DNA from: Methylobacter tundripaludum
Lineage (GTDB): Bacteria > Pseudomonadota > Gammaproteobacteria > Methylococcales > Methylomonadaceae
Assembly (NCBI RefSeq): GCF_002934365.1
Contig: NZ_PTIY01000001.1
Coordinates: forward strand, 310,001 to 374,000
DNA: 64,000 bases
Reading direction: 5' to 3'
Under the pieces are notes generated by a model. That model saw only the letters and a list, made by a program, of their open reading frames with translations. It was not told where the DNA came from and searched no databases. Shown in pieces: positions 15,959-23,648 of this stretch. Position 1 is the stretch's first letter. Every line of letters begins with the position of its first letter. The position numbers and the translations under genes are program-made.

Positions 15959-16951
15959 ATGCGGCAAGCTAGTAAAAAATTTCACTCGATTATTTTAGTC
16001 TGTCTTTCTCTGGCAATCTCACTAGGCCTCGCAGAAGGACTCCTGCGTATAAAGAACAGCTCAATGACCAACTACGATATCGAGATGTGGCGCTACGGCA
16101 AGGAGCTAAAAATCCGCCGTCCCGAGCCAATGCTTGACTTTGACCATGTTAAGTCGAAATCGGCAATACTGCAGAATGTCGAGATCCGGCTTAACGAGCA
16201 TGGGTTGCGCGGCGGCCCGCTTTCCGCATTGCCGCCCGGCGGACGAAGAATCCTATTTCTAGGCGCCTCCATCACATTTGGCTGGGGGGTTCCTGAACAG
16301 GACACCGTCGAGGCAAAACTTGAGACGATGTTGAGCGCTATCGACAAGCAACCCGTGCAAGTGCTAAACGCCGGAGTCGGCAACTACAACACGGAACGCT
16401 ACGTTTCCCGTTTCTTTGATGAACTTACCGACCTGCATCCAACCGATATAGTCGTGCATTACTGCCTGCGCGACGCTGAAGACCTCCCTGCTGGCGGAGG
16501 TAATTTTCTGTTGCAGCACAGTGAACTGGCGGTGACTTTGTGGGGCGCTTATCACCGGGTATTCGAGAAGACGGGAGAGCAATCGATGGTGCAGTACTAC
16601 CGTGATGTATATCAGCCGAATTCACCCGGCATGATCAAAATGAAGGAAAAGCTCAAGCAACTTTCGGACTATGCCAAGGCACACGGTATTCGCATATATC
16701 TGGCCATGACGCCAATCACATACAATTTAGTTGATTACAAGTTCGATTTTGCCCATGACATTATGAGACAAGTATCCGCCGAGTATGGCTACATTTATTG
16801 CGACCAACTGTCCACAATGAAAGGTATTCCGTCGAAAGATATTTGGGCGATGCCGACCGATCCGCACCCCAATGCACTAGGCCACCGGCTGATGGCTGAG
16901 GCAATCCTGCCAACGCTTTCCCAATCAGGCGACGCCTCGATCAACAAGTAA
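15959..16951 (+). CDS. SGNH/GDSL-family hydrolase, membrane-anchored or secreted
   Basis: A 330-residue protein. The N-terminal hydrophobic stretch IILVCLSLAISLGLAEGLL is a signal anchor. The catalytic serine block reads FLGASITFGWG (near residues 99-109), the Gly/Asn blocks include NAGVGNYNTERY (near 137-148), and the C-terminal DPHPNALGH supplies the Asp-His pair. Members remove or transfer acyl groups on lipids and glycans outside the cytoplasm. It is followed after 12 bp by an MBOAT acyltransferase, and this pairing resembles AlgI/AlgJ-type polysaccharide O-acetylation. Confidence 0.85.
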   Translation: MRQASKKFHSIILVCLSLAISLGLAEGLLRIKNSSMTNYDIEMWRYGKELKIRRPEPMLDFDHVKSKSAILQNVEIRLNEHGLRGGPLSALPPGGRRILFLGASITFGWGVPEQDTVEAKLETMLSAIDKQPVQVLNAGVGNYNTERYVSRFFDELTDLHPTDIVVHYCLRDAEDLPAGGGNFLLQHSELAVTLWGAYHRVFEKTGEQSMVQYYRDVYQPNSPGMIKMKEKLKQLSDYAKAHGIRIYLAMTPITYNLVDYKFDFAHDIMRQVSAEYGYIYCDQLSTMKGIPSKDIWAMPTDPHPNALGHRLMAEAILPTLSQSGDASINK

Positions 16952-16963
16952 ACAGGAAAGGGA

Positions 16964-18361
16964 ATGCTATTTAGTTCGCCGATATTTTTTGTATTTTTTT
17001 CCGTTTACTTCCTGCTCCACTTCGTCGTTCCCAAGCAATTTAGAATTTACCTGGTTATTCTTGGTAGCACGATCTTTTACGCATGGTGGCGAATCGAATA
17101 CATATGGCTGCCTTACTTGTTGACGGCGATAGCCTATCTTGGCGTAATTTGGATGAATGGCGCTACCAGTCCTGTCGCACGCAAACACCGGGCGGTTGCG
17201 ACTGTCATCGGTCTATTTTTACCGCTCGTTTTCTACAAATACACGGATTTTTTCTTTAGGGAGCTGATCGGCCCGTTCGTTGGCATACACGACAGTTTGC
17301 TCAATCTGCCATTGCCGCTTGGCGTGTCTTTCGTCACTTTTACCCTCACGGCCTATGTAATCGATATTTACAAAGGCAGGTTTCCGGCAACGTCATCCGC
17401 GTCGACGGTACTCGCCTACGTCTTGTTCTTTCCGCACCTGATTGCCGGGCCGATTCTGCGCCCCGATGAACTGCTGCCGCAACTCGAACGGCAGCGCATT
17501 GCGACACTACGCCGGTTTGCCGTGCCGCTCGCTATTTTTTCGCTCGGTTTGGTAAAAAAGCTGGTTTTTGCGGATCAGGTCGGCTTCGCGGTCGATGATG
17601 TTTATAAACAGAATGGAATGCCGGGAGCGTTGGATGGGCTGCTGGCGATTTACGGTTTCTCGGTCCAAATATATTGCGACTTCAGCGGATATACTGACAT
17701 GGCGATTGGACTTGCGCTCGCGCTAGGAATTCATCTGCCTAATAATTTCCGTCGCCCATACGCCGCGCGTTCGCTCAACGACTTATGGAGTCGATGGCAT
17801 ATTACGCTTTCATTCTGGTTTCGCGACTATCTTTTCCAGCCTCTCGGCGGCTACCGGCACGGACGGCTCAAGGCCGTCCGCAATGTGCTGGTTACCATGT
17901 TGTTAAGTGGTTTATGGCATGGTGCAAATTGGACTTTTTTGATTTGGGGCTTGTTGCACGGCATCGGCATATCAGTTAATTATTTGTTGAGACCCACCTT
18001 GCGCAGATTGCCATCCGGTAAAATGCCCGATTGGATTGGAGTGTTGCTGACATTTCATTTTTTCGCTTTTGCCGCGGTCTTTTTTCGTAGCCCGACTATT
18101 GCAAAAGCGTTAGACATTTGGGCGGCCCCCTTTATCGGCAGTTGGGGCGGAATTACTTCATTCGTCAACAATAATATTTTTCCGTTGCTGTTGATCTTAG
18201 TGTTCTTCGCGTTACACCGGTTTGACGACATCAGGCGGACCAAAATTGCGGTTTATTACGTGCGGCCTGAATTTATATGGACTGCGCTGGCTTTCTGTTG
18301 GCTTGTGGCGATCACAATAAGCCAGGGAAATACAGCGGCTTTTATCTATTTTGATTTCTGA
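16964..18361 (+). CDS. MBOAT-family O-acyltransferase (AlgI/DltB-like)
   Basis: A 465-residue polytopic membrane protein. The start LFSSPIFFVFFSVYFLLHF is typical of AlgI-like MBOATs, as are FPHLIAGPILRPDELLPQL, YCDFSGYTDMAIGLALALG, WSRWHITLSFWFRDYLF and the catalytic-histidine region SGLWHGANWTFLIWGLLHG. These proteins pass acyl groups across the membrane to a glycan or lipid acceptor. The gene sits between two SGNH-fold proteins, a set that in known systems completes the transfer on the periplasmic side. The substrate here is unknown. Confidence 0.92.
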   Translation: MLFSSPIFFVFFSVYFLLHFVVPKQFRIYLVILGSTIFYAWWRIEYIWLPYLLTAIAYLGVIWMNGATSPVARKHRAVATVIGLFLPLVFYKYTDFFFRELIGPFVGIHDSLLNLPLPLGVSFVTFTLTAYVIDIYKGRFPATSSASTVLAYVLFFPHLIAGPILRPDELLPQLERQRIATLRRFAVPLAIFSLGLVKKLVFADQVGFAVDDVYKQNGMPGALDGLLAIYGFSVQIYCDFSGYTDMAIGLALALGIHLPNNFRRPYAARSLNDLWSRWHITLSFWFRDYLFQPLGGYRHGRLKAVRNVLVTMLLSGLWHGANWTFLIWGLLHGIGISVNYLLRPTLRRLPSGKMPDWIGVLLTFHFFAFAAVFFRSPTIAKALDIWAAPFIGSWGGITSFVNNNIFPLLLILVFFALHRFDDIRRTKIAVYYVRPEFIWTALAFCWLVAITISQGNTAAFIYFDF

Positions 18362-18495
18362 CGAATTGCGCCGCACATTGCTGGAAATGAGGCTTGCCCA
18401 TAAATCCGCCTATTTTTCAAATGCGGCTTCAAAAACGGATATTAAACGCGGGTTAAACCGGCCGGAAAACCGACCCAACCGATAAATTTGAGGAC

Positions 18496-19692
18496 GTGGC
18501 TTATGTGCAGGACGGCATGACCGGAGTCAAACGCTTTAAAGAACAATATCATACCTTACAAGAGAAAGTGACAGTGAAATTCAACAGAATAACCAATTTA
18601 ATAATTGTCCTTGTGACTCTTGTAGCTACAACTTATTTAATAGAAGTATGTAGTCTGCTCATCATAAAAAAACTGCCGGTATATCAGTCCCGGTGGGTTT
18701 TCCGGGCAAACAAACCGCCGGCATATTCTGATTCGCCTTACTTTAACGAGGATTTTATTCATGAATCCGCTAACGGAGAAAGATCAAGGCTCGATGACAA
18801 GGTCCGTAGATTAATAAATTTTGAAGGCAAGTATATCAATGTGATTGACGGACACCGTCGCACTGCGTTTGTTCCGGAAAACGCGACAAATACTGTGCAC
18901 ATTTATGGCTCATCCACAATATACTCGCAGGAAGTCCCGGACGAATACACTATACCAAGCATAGTGCAGCGCAAAGTCAACGAAATTACGACTAAATATA
19001 AGGTCGTTAATTACGGTGCCGTATCAATGAACTCCGAGCAGCAACTTTATTTCTTACGCGAGACAAAACTAAAAGAAGGAGATATCGTAATATTTGTCGA
19101 TGGCGGCCCCGATATTTTACATAACATATACAACGGTTACGAACATGGCGTCAACATAAACACTCTACAGAATTCACAAAAACCGGATATTCTTGGATCA
19201 CAAATAGTGCCTGTTTTAGAGAAAGTAAAGCTAATAAATTTCGCCACATTGCTCAAATATATTAAGCAGAAGTCGCCTCCGCCAAATGCGCGTAATGCCG
19301 AAGAGATAAACGCAAGGGCGATTAAGGCAAGCGAGAATTTTGCCAATAACATTCGGTTAGCGCATCAATACAGCAAAATGTCGGGAGCTGATTTTTATCA
19401 TTTTCTTCAACCATCCATCTTTTCGCTTAAATCTCGTACTAAACACGAGCAATTTCTTATTGATAACTTCTTGTTGACCCCTCCGGGGATCGAGCGGGTA
19501 TTTAACTATAGCATTGACAAATTTGTCCGCCAGAGTAATGCATTGAACGCTCAAGGAGTTGTATCTATCGACTTGAGTAATGTTCTTGAAAACAGGCAAG
19601 GTGAAGTCTTTTTGGATTTTGCTCATACTACAGAGCGCGCAAATGAGGCCATTGCGATGGCCATTTTTTCAAACGTTGAATGGGCGCCATAA
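18496..19692 (+). CDS. SGNH-fold membrane-anchored protein (probable acyltransferase or esterase partner)
   Basis: A protein of up to 398 residues; a GTG at 18496 or the ATG at 18517 could be the start. One transmembrane helix (NLIIVLVTLVATTYLIEVCS, about 35-55) precedes a long exported domain. That domain has HIYGSSTIYSQ (serine block), VNYGAVSMNSEQQLYFLRE and FVDGGPDI, and a C-terminal FLDFAHTT with the expected Asp-x-x-His. The order of blocks is SGNH-like although the GDSL box is changed to GSST. It lies 134 bp after the MBOAT gene. Its composition is AT-richer than the core genes nearby. Confidence 0.7.
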   Translation: MAYVQDGMTGVKRFKEQYHTLQEKVTVKFNRITNLIIVLVTLVATTYLIEVCSLLIIKKLPVYQSRWVFRANKPPAYSDSPYFNEDFIHESANGERSRLDDKVRRLINFEGKYINVIDGHRRTAFVPENATNTVHIYGSSTIYSQEVPDEYTIPSIVQRKVNEITTKYKVVNYGAVSMNSEQQLYFLRETKLKEGDIVIFVDGGPDILHNIYNGYEHGVNINTLQNSQKPDILGSQIVPVLEKVKLINFATLLKYIKQKSPPPNARNAEEINARAIKASENFANNIRLAHQYSKMSGADFYHFLQPSIFSLKSRTKHEQFLIDNFLLTPPGIERVFNYSIDKFVRQSNALNAQGVVSIDLSNVLENRQGEVFLDFAHTTERANEAIAMAIFSNVEWAP

Positions 19693-19850
19693 TTTCTTGA
19701 CCTGAACTCTGGATAAGTAGTCAGCCCTGAAAAAAACCCCCAACCATGCCTACACTCCGACTCAGCCGGTAACAAGTTGTTAAGCGGAACCCAGCCGAAG
19801 CAGGGATGGTTTAACCGTTTTAACGATCAAAATCAGCGCAAAAAATAGCC

Positions 19851-19988
19851 TCATCCAAAGGCTTGATCCAGTTCGCGCCAAGACAGCACGCTGGCAAGGC
19901 GGAACAACGGATCATTGGGATCGAGTTGTTGCAGCAGATCGGTGCCGAATAAATTGGTCTGATGACCTGTATTGGAAGTAATCAACAT
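19851..19988 (-). pseudogene. Remnant of an IS5/IS1182-type transposase N-terminus
   Basis: A 45-codon minus-strand frame that resembles the start of IS5-superfamily transposases: FGTDLLQQLDPNDPLFRLAS followed by LSWRELDQAFG, then a stop. Intact relatives continue for several hundred residues, so only the first part survives. No inverted terminal repeats or target duplication could be recognised. Together with the GNAT fragment next to it, it marks a rearranged boundary at the end of the 13.2-19.7 kb cluster. Confidence 0.6.
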
Positions 19989-20016
19989 TTTTCCAAGCTA
20001 AGCAAGCCGTCAGGCT

Positions 20017-20067
20017 CTACATCACTTTTTCCAATATCTCCAATCGCAAATCTGCAACTTTAGGCAT
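20017..20067 (-). pseudogene. Fragment matching the 3' end of a GNAT acetyltransferase gene
   Basis: The minus strand encodes MPKVADLRLEILEKVM and a stop. The intact GNAT gene at 29429-29935 ends TPKVTDLRLEILEKIL and a stop, and the DNA is almost the same over about 43 bp (for example TTTTCCAATATCTCCAA in both). Only the tail of the gene is present, so this is a relic of a paralogue or of a copy left by recombination. Confidence 0.6.
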
Positions 20068-20138
20068 CCTGAACTTCAACGCTTAAACACTGAAGATCCG
20101 CACGGGTTAAATCTGGCACAGAGAGTCTCCATCTTCCG

Positions 20139-22223
20139 TTACCCGTCCCGCTGTTGATCACGCAATAACCGGGCAAACTCATGCGCAGGCACCGGTTTGC
20201 TTTTGATATATCCCTGATAGTTATCACAGCCTTTTTCCAGCAAAAATGCCAGCTGCTCTGGCGTTTCCACGCCTTCGGCCAATATCTTAAAGCCCAGGAT
20301 GTGCCCCATCGCGATAATGGTTGAGGCAATTGCCATGTCGTCTTGCTGGTAAGGGATGTCATCGATAAAACTTTTATCGATTTTTAGCGTGGTGATCGGA
20401 AAATGTTTGAGATAGGCCAGCGACGAATAGCCTGTGCCGAAGTCGTCAATTGCAATATGAACGCCTAGTTGACGCAGATTATCCAAAATAAATCGCGTTT
20501 TGTCTTGATTGTCCATCAAACCGCTTTCAGTGAGCTCCAATTCCAAACAGTGTGCGGGAAACCGGGTGTCGTTCAGCACATCGGCAACCAGACTGATGAT
20601 ATTGCTATGCCGGAATTGGTGCGGAGAGACATTGACCGCCAAAACCAAGGGGGGCAAACCGGCATCCAGCCATTGCCTGCCTTGGCGACATGCTTCACGC
20701 AGTATCCACGCCCCGATAATGTCAATAAGCCCTGTTTCTTCCGCGAAACCAATAAATTGCCCCGGCGAAGTAAATCCTTCTACGGGTTGCTGCCAGCGTA
20801 TTAATGCTTCGGCTCCGATAATTTTGTCGGTGGCGATATCCACTTGCGGCTGGTAATACACCAATAATTCTTCACGTTCAATAACACCTCGCAAGCGCGA
20901 TTCCAGTTCGATGCGACTACGCGCCGCAATCGTTAAGTCTTCGGAAAAATAAGCAAAGCAATTGCGCCCACTGTCTTTCGCTTTATACAAGGCCGCATCG
21001 GCATGATCCATCAGTAACTGCGGCGTCGTGCCATGCTGCCCATACACGCTGATACCGATGCTGACGCCAATGCGCACTTCCTTATGTTCAAGAACCAAAT
21101 AAAAAGGTTTGCTTAACGCAGTGATGATGTTTTCGGCGACATGGGCCGCGTCATCGGCATGGGTGATGTTTTCCAATAGCACGGTAAATTCATCGCCGCC
21201 CAAACGGGCAATCATGTCGGCAGTACGCAAACAATCCAATAGGCGGCCGGCAACTTGCTGTAACAGTTCGTCCCCTGCCAAATGCCCCAAACTGTCATTA
21301 ACCGGCTTGAAGTTATCTAAATCCAGCATCATGACCGTCATAAGCTTGTTATCGCGCACGCACATTTCAATGCCGTGCTGTAAACGCTCTAACAACAAGC
21401 GGCGATTGGGCAATCCCGTCAGTGAATCATAAAACGCCAGTTGGTGAATTTGCGCTTCAGCCGATTTGTATTCAGTGATGTCGGTCATTGTGCCTATGTA
21501 ATGGGTGATGACCCCATTGTTTTTAACCGGCGTGATGCTCAACCATTCGGGATAAATCTCGCCGTTTTTGCGCCTATTCCAGATTTCACCTTGCCATGCG
21601 CCCAAATTATGAATGCTCTGCCACATGGCCCGATAAAAATCGGTGTCGTGACGGCCCGACTTGAGAATGCTGGGATTTTTACCGATGGCTTCTTCGGCAC
21701 TGTAGCTGGTCATTTCAGAAAAGGCTTTATTGACCCGGACAATGATGTTGTCGGCATTGGAAATCACAATGCCTTGTTGCGATTCGAAGACTGAAGCAGC
21801 CAACGCGAGCGCGGCATTATTTTCCTGTAGCTGTTGATATTGCCAATAAAGGCGCAGAAACACATGGACTTTGGCTTTCAAAATATGGTCGTCCAGGGGT
21901 TTGGTAAGATAGTCCGTCGCCCCCGCACTATAACCGCGCATCTTATCTCTGTTTTCTTTATAGGCGGCGGTCAAAAAAATCACCGGCGTGTCGGCGGTGC
22001 GGGCATCGGCGCGTAGTTGTTCACAAACTTCATAGCCGTCCATTTCGGGCATTTGCACATCGAGTAAAACCAGTGCGTACTCGGTTTCAATTGCCATCGT
22101 CAACGCATCAAAACCGTTATCCGCTTCGTACAGCTCGGCATCTATGCCTTTCAAAATGGTGCGTATGGCAAGACGATTGTTTGGGTTATCGTCGACAATC
22201 AGAATTTTGGCTTTTCCTGTCAT
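20139..22223 (-). CDS. Response regulator with PAS, GGDEF and EAL domains
   Basis: A 694-residue cytoplasmic protein. Order: receiver domain (1-125, phospho-acceptor D55 in LLDVQMPEMDG), a coiled linker, PAS (about 140-255), GGDEF (about 262-430, intact LGGDEF at 341-346) and EAL (about 445-690, AEALIRW at 471-477 with ELTESGLMDN and DDFGTGYSSL). Both catalytic domains keep their motifs, so it could make or break cyclic di-GMP; phosphorylation by the hybrid kinase two genes upstream probably sets the balance. Its start overlaps the CheB stop by 4 bp, indicating translational coupling. Confidence 0.9.
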   Translation of the reverse strand: MTGKAKILIVDDNPNNRLAIRTILKGIDAELYEADNGFDALTMAIETEYALVLLDVQMPEMDGYEVCEQLRADARTADTPVIFLTAAYKENRDKMRGYSAGATDYLTKPLDDHILKAKVHVFLRLYWQYQQLQENNAALALAASVFESQQGIVISNADNIIVRVNKAFSEMTSYSAEEAIGKNPSILKSGRHDTDFYRAMWQSIHNLGAWQGEIWNRRKNGEIYPEWLSITPVKNNGVITHYIGTMTDITEYKSAEAQIHQLAFYDSLTGLPNRRLLLERLQHGIEMCVRDNKLMTVMMLDLDNFKPVNDSLGHLAGDELLQQVAGRLLDCLRTADMIARLGGDEFTVLLENITHADDAAHVAENIITALSKPFYLVLEHKEVRIGVSIGISVYGQHGTTPQLLMDHADAALYKAKDSGRNCFAYFSEDLTIAARSRIELESRLRGVIEREELLVYYQPQVDIATDKIIGAEALIRWQQPVEGFTSPGQFIGFAEETGLIDIIGAWILREACRQGRQWLDAGLPPLVLAVNVSPHQFRHSNIISLVADVLNDTRFPAHCLELELTESGLMDNQDKTRFILDNLRQLGVHIAIDDFGTGYSSLAYLKHFPITTLKIDKSFIDDIPYQQDDMAIASTIIAMGHILGFKILAEGVETPEQLAFLLEKGCDNYQGYIKSKPVPAHEFARLLRDQQRDG

Positions 22224-22792
22224 AATTTTTCGTCTACTGAAACCAACAGACTGATAATGTCCTCTATGCCGGCAATATAATCCACATCGACTTGCCGAAT
22301 GACGGCATTAGGCATGGTGGAAAATTCCGCGTCGAGTGGATTCAACACCATACACAAACCGCCCAGTTGTTTGACGGCCACCATGCCATCTGCGCCGTCA
22401 GAGTTCGCGCCACTGAGTATGACGGCGATTAAACCGCTTTCAAACACTTCCGCGGCGCTTTTAAGTAACACGTCAATACTGGGACGCACGGATTTTACGG
22501 GTTCGTCTTCTGACAAGGAGAAACTAAACTGGCTGTCTTTCTCAACCAGCAGATGATAATCGGGCGGGGCGACATAAACATGCCCGGCGACAATAGGCTG
22601 TTTGTCTCTTGCCGTCGTCACCGGCAAGTCGGTTACCGCATCCAGCAGTTGCGCAAGATTACTTTCGTAACCTTGAGGCAGATGCGCCACGATAGCAACC
22701 GCCAAGGAATAGTCTTTAGGTAAGGCAGCCAATACCTGCTTTACAAGCGGCATACCGCCTGCCGATAAACCTATGACCAACATTTTATACAT
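22220..22792 (-). CDS. CheB-type methylesterase domain protein, without receiver
   Basis: About 190 residues covering only the CheB catalytic domain. The triad blocks are GLSAGGMPL (serine), AHLPQG (histidine) and LSGANSDGADG (aspartate). It lacks the N-terminal receiver domain that controls standard CheB. The ATG at 22792 is preferred over an in-frame TTG at 22804; both overlap the end of the CheR gene. There is no chemoreceptor, CheA or CheW nearby, so it may act on a local sensor kinase or on receptors encoded elsewhere. Confidence 0.85.
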   Translation of the reverse strand: MYKMLVIGLSAGGMPLVKQVLAALPKDYSLAVAIVAHLPQGYESNLAQLLDAVTDLPVTTARDKQPIVAGHVYVAPPDYHLLVEKDSQFSFSLSEDEPVKSVRPSIDVLLKSAAEVFESGLIAVILSGANSDGADGMVAVKQLGGLCMVLNPLDAEFSTMPNAVIRQVDVDYIAGIEDIISLLVSVDEKL

Positions 22793-23648
22793 CAAGAGTA
22801 CCAATAAGTTTACGGTATAGCTGTAATGAACAATCCAGCAGTTCCAGCTGCGGGTGTTTTTCCGCCAAATCTACAATATTTTCGCCGCGTCCCAGCAGTA
22901 AATAACCGCCGCGCTCCAAGCTGCGCGTCAGCAAGTTGACAACCTGTTCTTGTAAGCTATTGCCAAAATACAGCAAAACATTACGGCAAACCACTAACTG
23001 CATTTCTTTAAAAACATCGTCGACAACTAAATTATGTTGAATAAACTCTATCGGCTGTTTAAATTCATCGCGAATAATAATGTCATTTTTGTTTTCGATA
23101 AAAAAATCGGCAAATACTCCGCTGCCGCCGGCGCGCGCATAATTGTCGCTCCATGGTTGTTTGTACCGTGCCGGCCAACACCCCTTCTGCGCGTTATCGA
23201 GAAATAGCGGATTAATATCGGAGCTGAAAATACGGCTTCTTTTTAACAAGCCTGATTCATGCAGCAGAATGGCCAGGCTGTAGGCTTCCTGCCCGTAGCC
23301 GCAACCCGCTTGCCAGATGTTGATGCGCGGAAAACTGGCGAGTTGCGGCAAAATAGTGGTGCGCAAATAATACCAGACGCCAGGATCGCGAAAAAATTCC
23401 GAGGTCGGCACGGAAATACTGTTGATGACGGTTTGCGCCACCTTCTCGTCATGCAGCAGTATCGGTATCAGTTGAGATAACTGCCCGACATCAAACTCAT
23501 GCGTCAATGCTAACAAACGACGTTTCAGTGACGCTCTGGCGTAGCCGGAGAAGTCATAACCGTAGCGTTCTTTAAGCGCACTCAACAACAGGTTTACTTC
23601 CACATCCTCGATGTGGTGGTTTTTCCATTTGATTAAAACAGTCATCAC
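22785..23648 (-). CDS. CheR-type SAM-dependent protein-glutamate methyltransferase
   Basis: A 287-residue protein. The N-terminal helical CheR domain includes RYGYDFSGYARASLKRRL; the SAM-binding domain has NIWQAGCGYGQEAYSLAILL (near 109-128), FSSDINPLFL and VVCRNVLLYF (near 225-234). It matches CheR length. It overlaps the hybrid kinase by 4 bp upstream and CheB downstream. CheR/CheB pairs joined to PAS-rich histidine kinases are known as a non-chemotaxis signalling arrangement; its target here is inferred, not shown. Confidence 0.88.
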   Translation of the reverse strand: MMTVLIKWKNHHIEDVEVNLLLSALKERYGYDFSGYARASLKRRLLALTHEFDVGQLSQLIPILLHDEKVAQTVINSISVPTSEFFRDPGVWYYLRTTILPQLASFPRINIWQAGCGYGQEAYSLAILLHESGLLKRSRIFSSDINPLFLDNAQKGCWPARYKQPWSDNYARAGGSGVFADFFIENKNDIIIRDEFKQPIEFIQHNLVVDDVFKEMQLVVCRNVLLYFGNSLQEQVVNLLTRSLERGGYLLLGRGENIVDLAEKHPQLELLDCSLQLYRKLIGTLDV

